Shown here: positions 26,148-31,469 of the stretch, piece after piece
Layout of the letters: the number at the start of each line of letters is the position of its first letter
Position numbering within the stretch: position 1 is the stretch's first letter
DNA from: a virus
DNA: 31,469 nt
Reading direction: 5' to 3' (one strand)
Virus record (IMG/VR): IMGVR_UViG_3300035145_002818
Coordinates: 1-31,469 of that record
Program-made: the position numbers and the translations under genes
Notes under the pieces: generated by a model
What the model was told of the DNA's origin: nothing
The model's database searches: none
Seen by the model: the letters and a program-made list of their open reading frames with translations, nothing else

Positions 26148-26756
26148 ATGGAACAATTAACTGATTATAACGGCATACACATTGAAGGACATATAAAGAT
26201 ACACAATCCAGATTCTGGCGAAGTCTTTATTAACAAACGTAATGCCATTCATTATGAAAATATGAGTATTGCTTTAGCAGAAAGTTTAGGTAATGCTGGT
26301 CAAGGCTTTATATATGAAATGGCTTTTGGCAATGGAGGCACAAGTGTTGATCCAACTGGTATTATTACATATCTCACACCAAATAGTACTGGTACTAATG
26401 CAAGTCTTTATAATCAAACTTATACAAAAGTTGTTGACGATCAAAGTGTAAACAATATAGATCCAACACGTAACAAAATTGAAACACGACACCTAAGCGG
26501 AACAAACTATACTGACATTATTGTTTCTTGTTTATTAGATTATGGTGAGCCAGACGGTCAAGCAGCATATGATACTGCTGCAAATGCAGAAGATCAGTTT
26601 GTATTTGATGAGTTAGGTTTGAAAAGTTACTCGCCGACTGGAACAGGAAAATTAATCACACATGTTATATTCCATCCTGTACAAAAGTCATTAAATAGAT
26701 TAATTCAAATTGACTATACAGTAAGAGTGCAGAGTTTGAGTGGAGGTAATATTTAA
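26148..26756 (+). CDS. Conserved-looking tail/baseplate protein, function unknown
   Basis: The 202-aa protein occupies the gene 8 or 9 position between the wedge genes and the fibres, but shows no resemblance I can see to T4 gp8, gp9, gp10 or gp11. The N-terminal IHIEGHIKIHNPDSGEVF (about 10-27) is followed by NAIHYENMSIALAESLGN and IYEMAFGNGGTSVDP. The C-terminus is VFDELGLKS, then THVIFHPVQKSLNRLIQIDY. The pattern looks familiar from marine myovirus structural proteins without a firm function. A connector between the giant wedge protein and the fibres is one possibility. The stop overlaps the first fibre's start (TAATG at 26754-26758), and GGAGGT for that fibre lies at 26742-26747 within this gene. 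Confidence 0.55.
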   Translation: MEQLTDYNGIHIEGHIKIHNPDSGEVFINKRNAIHYENMSIALAESLGNAGQGFIYEMAFGNGGTSVDPTGIITYLTPNSTGTNASLYNQTYTKVVDDQSVNNIDPTRNKIETRHLSGTNYTDIIVSCLLDYGEPDGQAAYDTAANAEDQFVFDELGLKSYSPTGTGKLITHVIFHPVQKSLNRLIQIDYTVRVQSLSGGNI

Positions 26757-28876
26757 TGGCATATAGTATTCCATTTACAGATTCAGCAAACAAAGGTAGC
26801 ATTACTGTAGAAGACAACAGCATTAATACTGAAACTAGTTTGCTTTTACCAGGCAGAAATACAAGTGACTATGGTACAAGTATTCTTACAAATTTTTTAC
26901 ATTTACTAGAAAGCCATGCTGATGTAAATCCTCCTGCTAATCCAGTTGAAGGACAGCTTTGGTATGATACAACAAATGATGTTGATCAATTAAAAATATA
27001 TGATGGAACAAATTGGGTCGCTGCTGGAGGTCTTAAAAAAAGCGGAGCAGAACCCGAAAGCATAAACAGCACAGTAGGTGATCTATGGGTTGATACAAGC
27101 ACAAGCCAATTGTATTTGTACAGTGGTAGTGGATGGATTCTAATTGGTCCTAGTTTTGCTACAGGCAATAAAACTGGAGCACTAGCTGAACAAATTGTTG
27201 ATACAGCTGACGTAACAAGAGATGTTGTTATAAATTACGTAAACAATATTCCAGTTAGCATTATAAGTGCAGCACAATTTACACCTAAAGTTACACTTAG
27301 TGGATTTCCAACAGTTTATATTGGAACAACATTAAGCAATAATGTAAGTGGTAATTTGGCAAATATCAAAGGCATTGTTGAACAAGCGGCTTACATACAA
27401 GAAAATCCAGTGTTAACACAACCTTCTGGTACAGTCGCAGTAGCAACATTAGCTCGTAAAGATGCAGGCGGTGGAACACAAGTTTTTCAAAATAAAATTA
27501 CTGTACCTAATCAAGGTATCGAACTTGGCACTGTTAAAACATTTAGTGCGTTAGTTGAAGGCACAAGCGGTATACTTGAATTAGCAGGTGCAGGTACAAT
27601 TGATATACGTACTCCAGTAAGTGCAAGTCCTGTTGTAAGAATTAGTAATGATGGTAATTTTGGAATCAATACATTAAGTCCTACACAAAAATTAGATATA
27701 AAAGGCAATGTAAATATTGGTGTTGAAACAGGCGACGATGCAGCTCTGGATACAAGTGGTAAATTAGTTGTAAACAGTGAATTTGATAGTTTAGCACCTA
27801 CTACAGGTGCAGCTACAGTAAAAGGTGGATTAGGAGTTGCAAAGCAATTACAAGTCGGCGGCAGAGCTACATTCACAGATGTAATTCAAACTAATCCAAC
27901 AGGTACAGTAATTGAGCCTGATACTAATGGACAAGGTGTAATTGGTAGCACATCAAAAAGATATGCTGGAATATATGCTAACACAGTATACGGAAGTTTA
28001 CAAGGAAATGTAAATGGTAATGTAACAGGTAATGTCACTGGGTCCGCAAGTAAACTAACAAGTCCAACAACATTTACTATGACTGGAGATGTAAGTGCAA
28101 GTTCTTTTAGTTTTGATGGACAAGTTGGCGGTAGTACTAAAACATTTACAACTACAATCAATGACGATTTTATAAACACAAAATTAGATGTTGCTGCACA
28201 ATTAGGTAGATTAATTAGCACAGATGAAATAATAATTTATAGACCTACAGCAGATGATGTGACAGTAGATCCTACAGGAACATTAGGTGTATTCAAAACC
28301 ACAATAGGAGATATTACAGCACAAATTTCAACATTACCAATTGGTACTGTGATGATGTGGGCAGGATTAACTGCACCAACAGGATGGTTTATTTGTGATG
28401 GTAGCGAATACCCACTTACAACATATGGAAATTTAGCAACAGCAATTGGATGGGATGCAAGCGATCCAACAACTTGGTATTGGGGCAATGCTAGTACAAT
28501 AGCAAATTTTGTTATACCAGATTTTAGAGGACGTTTACCAACTGGTATAGGAACACCAGGCGGTGCTAACAGAATTGGTAATGCTGCAACAGGCACAATG
28601 GGTGGTGTATCAGGTGATGACGAAGCAACACTTACAAGTGCAAACTTGCCAAATCACACACATGATTTATTAAGCAGCACAGGCGAACAATTTTATGCAG
28701 TAACTAATGCAAGTACAAGTGCTCCGGAAACATTATCCGGAGGAGGAATAGATGGAGGCACAGGCAGTAGACTTGGAAATAGCGGTACGATAACTGGCGG
28801 TACAACAAATACTCCAGTTGATATTACTCCACCATTTGCTGCAATTAATTTTATTATCTATCACGGGGTAACATAG
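26756..28876 (+). CDS. Tail fibre A with phage tail-collar domain
   Basis: This 706-aa protein is the first of three tandem paralogues. Residues 1-190 are the shared module (NFLHLLESHADVNPPANP, then GQLWYDT, GDLWVDTSTSQLYLYSG, and VNNIPVSIISAAQFTP). The middle is repetitive shaft (FGINTLSPTQKLDIKGNVNI, later GNVNGNVTGNVTGS at 417-430), typical of T4-like marine phage fibres. From about 529 a tail-collar domain begins (IGTVMMWAGLTAPTGWFICD), continuing with FVIPDFRGRLPTGIG. NLPNHTHD carries His634-x-His636, like the zinc-binding HxH of the T4 short tail fibre gp12. The end (PPFAAINFIIYHG) is the usual collar-fibre terminus. It probably binds the host surface, perhaps as the gp12 counterpart. 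Confidence 0.8.
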   Translation: MAYSIPFTDSANKGSITVEDNSINTETSLLLPGRNTSDYGTSILTNFLHLLESHADVNPPANPVEGQLWYDTTNDVDQLKIYDGTNWVAAGGLKKSGAEPESINSTVGDLWVDTSTSQLYLYSGSGWILIGPSFATGNKTGALAEQIVDTADVTRDVVINYVNNIPVSIISAAQFTPKVTLSGFPTVYIGTTLSNNVSGNLANIKGIVEQAAYIQENPVLTQPSGTVAVATLARKDAGGGTQVFQNKITVPNQGIELGTVKTFSALVEGTSGILELAGAGTIDIRTPVSASPVVRISNDGNFGINTLSPTQKLDIKGNVNIGVETGDDAALDTSGKLVVNSEFDSLAPTTGAATVKGGLGVAKQLQVGGRATFTDVIQTNPTGTVIEPDTNGQGVIGSTSKRYAGIYANTVYGSLQGNVNGNVTGNVTGSASKLTSPTTFTMTGDVSASSFSFDGQVGGSTKTFTTTINDDFINTKLDVAAQLGRLISTDEIIIYRPTADDVTVDPTGTLGVFKTTIGDITAQISTLPIGTVMMWAGLTAPTGWFICDGSEYPLTTYGNLATAIGWDASDPTTWYWGNASTIANFVIPDFRGRLPTGIGTPGGANRIGNAATGTMGGVSGDDEATLTSANLPNHTHDLLSSTGEQFYAVTNASTSAPETLSGGGIDGGTGSRLGNSGTITGGTTNTPVDITPPFAAINFIIYHGVT
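28004..28039 (+). repeat. 12-bp tandem repeat in fibre A shaft
   Basis: Three diverged 12-bp units (GGAAATGTAAAT, GGTAATGTAACA, GGTAATGTCACT) encode GNVN, GNVT and GNVT at residues 417-428. This is a short beta-shaft repeat of the kind common in trimeric fibres. Confidence 0.7.
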
Positions 28877-28877
28877 T

Positions 28878-30854
28878 ATGGCATATAAATTAAATAAAAC
28901 AGATGGATCATTAGTTGTAGAACTTGTTGATGGTAAGTTAGATACTACTACCACAGATCTTTCATTAATTGGTAAAAATTATCAAGGATTTGGCGAAAGT
29001 ATTAATGAAAACTTTATCAAATTACTTGAATCTTTTGCTAACACTGCTGCCCCAAGCAAAGCACTGCGAGGACAGCTTTGGTATGATACAGCCGAAGGCA
29101 GATTAAAAGTATATGATGGGACTACATTTAGAAGCACAGATAGTACAATCTTTTCTTCTACACAACCTACAACATTAGTTCAAGGTGATATTTGGATCAA
29201 TGGTGTAGAAAACCGTATGTACTTTTTTGATGGTACAGACTTAGTTCCTGTAGGACCTGATTACACTAAATCACAACTTAAATCTGGTATTGAAACTGTA
29301 ACAGTAAAAGATACAACAGGGCAAAATAAAGTTATTGTAAAATTGTTTATAAATGGAAGCAATGTTGGTATATGGTCAAAAACAACATTTACTCCATTTC
29401 CAGGTATTCAAGGATATGACAGTCTAAAAACTGGCTTCAATATTAATGCTAGTTTTGGAGACTTTGGATTTTATGGTAAAGCAACAAGTGCTGAAAAGTT
29501 AGTTACTGAAACAGGTGACGAATTTACCAAAGATAGTTTTTTAAGTACATTAGCAGATAGTAATCCTGCTGGTAATAGAGTTGCATTAGGCACAATTACA
29601 TTTAGTACAGATAACGGTATTTTTATTGGCGCAAACAACAGACTTAATATTAAAAAATCTGGAACAAAAACATTGCTTGACAATGTTGGTGTAGATAACG
29701 ATTTTGAATTGCAACTTGTAAAAGATACAGGTACAGGAACATTACAGTATAGTGCATTTAAGTTTGATACTGTAAACCAGCGTATGGGTATTTTTAACGA
29801 TTCGCCAAATGCAACTGTAGAAGGCGGAATTGATACTCGCTCATCGGGCGTGGTAATTGGTACTACTGCTGATCCAAGAAACTTAGTTGTAAGCGGTGAT
29901 ATGCGTATTGACGGGGATCTTAGAGTTGGTACAATAGTTAATGAAGAAATTAGCACATTAAGAGTTGCAGATAAAGTTATAGAACTTGCTACTCCAGACG
30001 ATAGCACATTACTAGATAGTTCAAGTGAATATATAGACGGCGCAGGAATAGTAATCAATACAACATCTGGAAGTATTGACTGGGTCTATAGAAATGAAAA
30101 TTCCAATTGGACAACAGCAGTAAACATTAATATTGATAATTTAGTTGGCAAATATAAAATTGAAGACGAAACAGTATTAACAAAAACAGGGTTAGGCCCA
30201 AGTGTTGTTAACAGTAATTTAACAAGTATCGGTACACTTGTTGCAATCAACGTTGATGATATTAATATTGATAACAATGTTATTACAAGTTCAAATGCAG
30301 ATGGTTTAGAATTTAATGTATTGAATGATATTGCAATTAATCCTGGCACATTGAACTATAGATATATTACAGGTGTCAAAAAACCTATAAGTGCATTGAA
30401 CGCTGCATACAGTATCAATAATGAATCGGCAGACGATCTTGCTGCAACAAAAGGTTATGTTGACGAAGAAATTTTAGGAAGAACACAATATCATACTGTT
30501 AATGCTACAGGCTTTGGCGCAGCTGGCTTTGGAGCAGCAGGTGACTTAGAAGGTGCATTAAAAGCATTGCTGCTTGTATGGATACCAACAACTACAGTGA
30601 CAGAAAATACAACTGTTAGGCTATTAGCAGAATCACCGACTGCGACAACAGATCCAATCGATGTTAATAGCAACATTAACAAGAGCTTTTTAGCAGTTGA
30701 CAGTGCAGGCGTTCAAAACGTTAGTGTGATTTCAGATATAACAGTAAGTCCTGATCCAACTACTACAATTACATTTGGAATAAACAGGCATATTGTAGAA
30801 TTTAGGATGCAGGCAAGTGATTGGGTTTGGGTGTCAACCGTAACATATCCATAA
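28878..30854 (+). CDS. Tail fibre B, paralogue of A and C
   Basis: The 658-aa protein begins one base after fibre A stops; GGGG at 28865-28868 serves as ribosome site. Residues 1-190 are the shared N-terminal module (LIGKNYQGFGESINENFIKL, then GQLWYDT, GDIWINGVENRMYFFDG). The distal part differs from A: ISTLRVADKVIELATPDD and EYIDGAGIVINTTSGSIDWV (about 355-400), then VLTKTGLGPSVVNSNLTSIG. This matches a fibre-shaft pattern familiar from T4-like cyanophages. No collar domain is present. A GFGAA pair at 545-554 precedes the C-terminal domain. It is probably a tail fibre or fibre-associated protein whose N-terminal part docks to the baseplate and whose distal part faces outward. Confidence 0.75.
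   Translation: MAYKLNKTDGSLVVELVDGKLDTTTTDLSLIGKNYQGFGESINENFIKLLESFANTAAPSKALRGQLWYDTAEGRLKVYDGTTFRSTDSTIFSSTQPTTLVQGDIWINGVENRMYFFDGTDLVPVGPDYTKSQLKSGIETVTVKDTTGQNKVIVKLFINGSNVGIWSKTTFTPFPGIQGYDSLKTGFNINASFGDFGFYGKATSAEKLVTETGDEFTKDSFLSTLADSNPAGNRVALGTITFSTDNGIFIGANNRLNIKKSGTKTLLDNVGVDNDFELQLVKDTGTGTLQYSAFKFDTVNQRMGIFNDSPNATVEGGIDTRSSGVVIGTTADPRNLVVSGDMRIDGDLRVGTIVNEEISTLRVADKVIELATPDDSTLLDSSSEYIDGAGIVINTTSGSIDWVYRNENSNWTTAVNINIDNLVGKYKIEDETVLTKTGLGPSVVNSNLTSIGTLVAINVDDINIDNNVITSSNADGLEFNVLNDIAINPGTLNYRYITGVKKPISALNAAYSINNESADDLAATKGYVDEEILGRTQYHTVNATGFGAAGFGAAGDLEGALKALLLVWIPTTTVTENTTVRLLAESPTATTDPIDVNSNINKSFLAVDSAGVQNVSVISDITVSPDPTTTITFGINRHIVEFRMQASDWVWVSTVTYP
30510..30539 (+). repeat. 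15-bp in-frame tandem duplication in fibre B
   Basis: Two 15-bp units encode GFGAA GFGAA (residues 545-554), differing at the wobble positions of two codons. It forms a small flexible hinge before the last domain of fibre B. Confidence 0.6.
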
Positions 30855-30857
30855 TTA

Positions 30858-30883
30858 CGATAAATAAGTGTAAGCACGAGGAG
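30858..30883 (+). promoter_or_regulatory. T4-late-type promoter and SD for fibre C
   Basis: CGATAAATA at 30858-30866 contains seven of eight bases of TATAAATA and resembles the motif at 26122 including its upstream CG. The ribosome site GAGGAG at 30878-30883 is 5 nt before the ATG at 30889. The 34-nt gap after fibre B contrasts with the 1-nt gap between fibres A and B, so fibre C can be transcribed on its own. Confidence 0.7.
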
Positions 30884-30888
30884 CGAAG

Positions 30889-31469
30889 ATGGCATACATA
30901 ATTAACACTTTTAATGGTAACCAACTCGTTGTAGTTGAAGACGGTACAGTTGACCAAACTACCGATATAAAATTGATAGGTAAAAACTACAGTGGTTACG
31001 GAGAAGCGCAGAACGAAAACTTTTTGCACTTACTAGAACATTTTGCAAATACAACTGCACCTGCAAAAGCAATTACAGGCCAAGTTTGGTATGATGCAGG
31101 CACAGCAAAATTAAAATTTTATACAGGTAGTGCATGGAAAAATGCAGGAGGAGCAGAAGTTGCTGCTACTGAACCAGCTGGTTTAGCAGAAGGCGATTTG
31201 TGGTATAGTACTACAAGTAGCCAGTTATTTGCAAAAAATGCTTCAGGTGAATTTATACTAGTAGGTCCACAAGCCGCAGGCGATGGCACCACACAAATGT
31301 TAAGTGTAACAGTAGTAGATACCCTCAGTGCTAATAAATCTATTATTGTTGCTTTAATTAACGATACACCAGTTTATGTCATCAGCTCACAAGAATTTAC
31401 ATTAGGCTCTACGCAGCCAGCAGACGTACCAGATTTAACAGGTTTTACTTTAATACGTAGAGGTATTAC
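30889..31469 (+). CDS. Tail fibre C, N-terminal part (runs off window)
   Basis: An open frame from ATG at 30889 continues to the window edge (193 full codons). It is the third copy of the fibre N-terminal module: IKLIGKNYSGYGEAQNENFL, then EHFANTTAPAKAITGQVWYD, GDLWYSTTSSQLF, and NDTPVYVISSQEFTL. It aligns along its whole visible length with residues 1-190 of fibres A and B, with VVDTLSANKSIIVALIND matching the VTVKDTTGQNKVIVKLFING part of B. The distal domain is not visible. A strong SD (GAGGAG, 5 nt spacing) supports the start. Confidence 0.8.
   Translation, partial: MAYIINTFNGNQLVVVEDGTVDQTTDIKLIGKNYSGYGEAQNENFLHLLEHFANTTAPAKAITGQVWYDAGTAKLKFYTGSAWKNAGGAEVAATEPAGLAEGDLWYSTTSSQLFAKNASGEFILVGPQAAGDGTTQMLSVTVVDTLSANKSIIVALINDTPVYVISSQEFTLGSTQPADVPDLTGFTLIRRGI

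Noticed and set aside
1-31469. tRNA genes, integrase, insertion sequences, auxiliary metabolic genes
   Set aside because: None was seen on either strand. Coding density leaves gaps of at most about 72 bp, and all real genes read as structural, replication or transcription functions.

Overview
The window is a late structural-gene block of a T4-like contractile-tailed phage (Caudoviricetes). It is strongly AT-rich, codes almost end to end and has no host-type genes. The protein set resembles marine T4-like myoviruses such as cyanophages and pelagiphages. No photosynthesis or other host-diagnostic gene lies in the window, so the host cannot be named. All assignments come from reading the translations and from remembered family features, not from a search.

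Left end (1-1246, minus strand): the 5' part of a gp47-like Mre11/SbcD nuclease subunit and the complete late sigma factor gp55. Both start at TTG behind good Shine-Dalgarno (SD) sequences, and each has a sigma70-like promoter just upstream. A 72-bp divergent region (1247-1318) separates gp55 from the rightward structural genes. It holds a near-consensus sigma70 promoter for gp55, abutted by a T4-late-type motif (TAAATA) facing the tail operon.

Centre (1319-26126, plus strand): baseplate genes packed with short gaps or TAATG overlaps. In order they are gp48-like tube cap, short gp53 wedge protein, a 778-aa gp27-type hub protein with a glycine-rich insert, gp5 spike (OB fold and beta-helix, no visible lysozyme domain), an unrecognised 524-aa Gly/Ala-rich protein, gp25 wedge, an enlarged gp6 wedge with a 17-serine tail, and a 4,739-residue protein in the gene 7 position. 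That last gene takes up 45% of the window. It appears to hold a cupredoxin-like domain without copper ligands, four short carbohydrate-binding-like modules, a seven-bladed FG-GAP-like propeller and a run of repeated beta modules near the C-terminus.

Right end (26148-31469, plus strand): a 202-aa conserved-looking tail protein, then three tandem fibre paralogues that share a roughly 190-residue N-terminal module and have unrelated distal parts. The first ends in a tail-collar domain with an HxH motif, and the third runs off the window.

Four T4-late-type motifs (about 1295, 8337, 26122 and 30858) sit 17-24 nt upstream of gp48, gp6, the 202-aa gene and the third fibre. They divide the rightward block into probable late transcription units. 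gp55, encoded at the left, is the factor expected to recognise them. I saw no tRNA, CRISPR array, insertion sequence or integrase. There is no gene-free stretch longer than about 75 bp.
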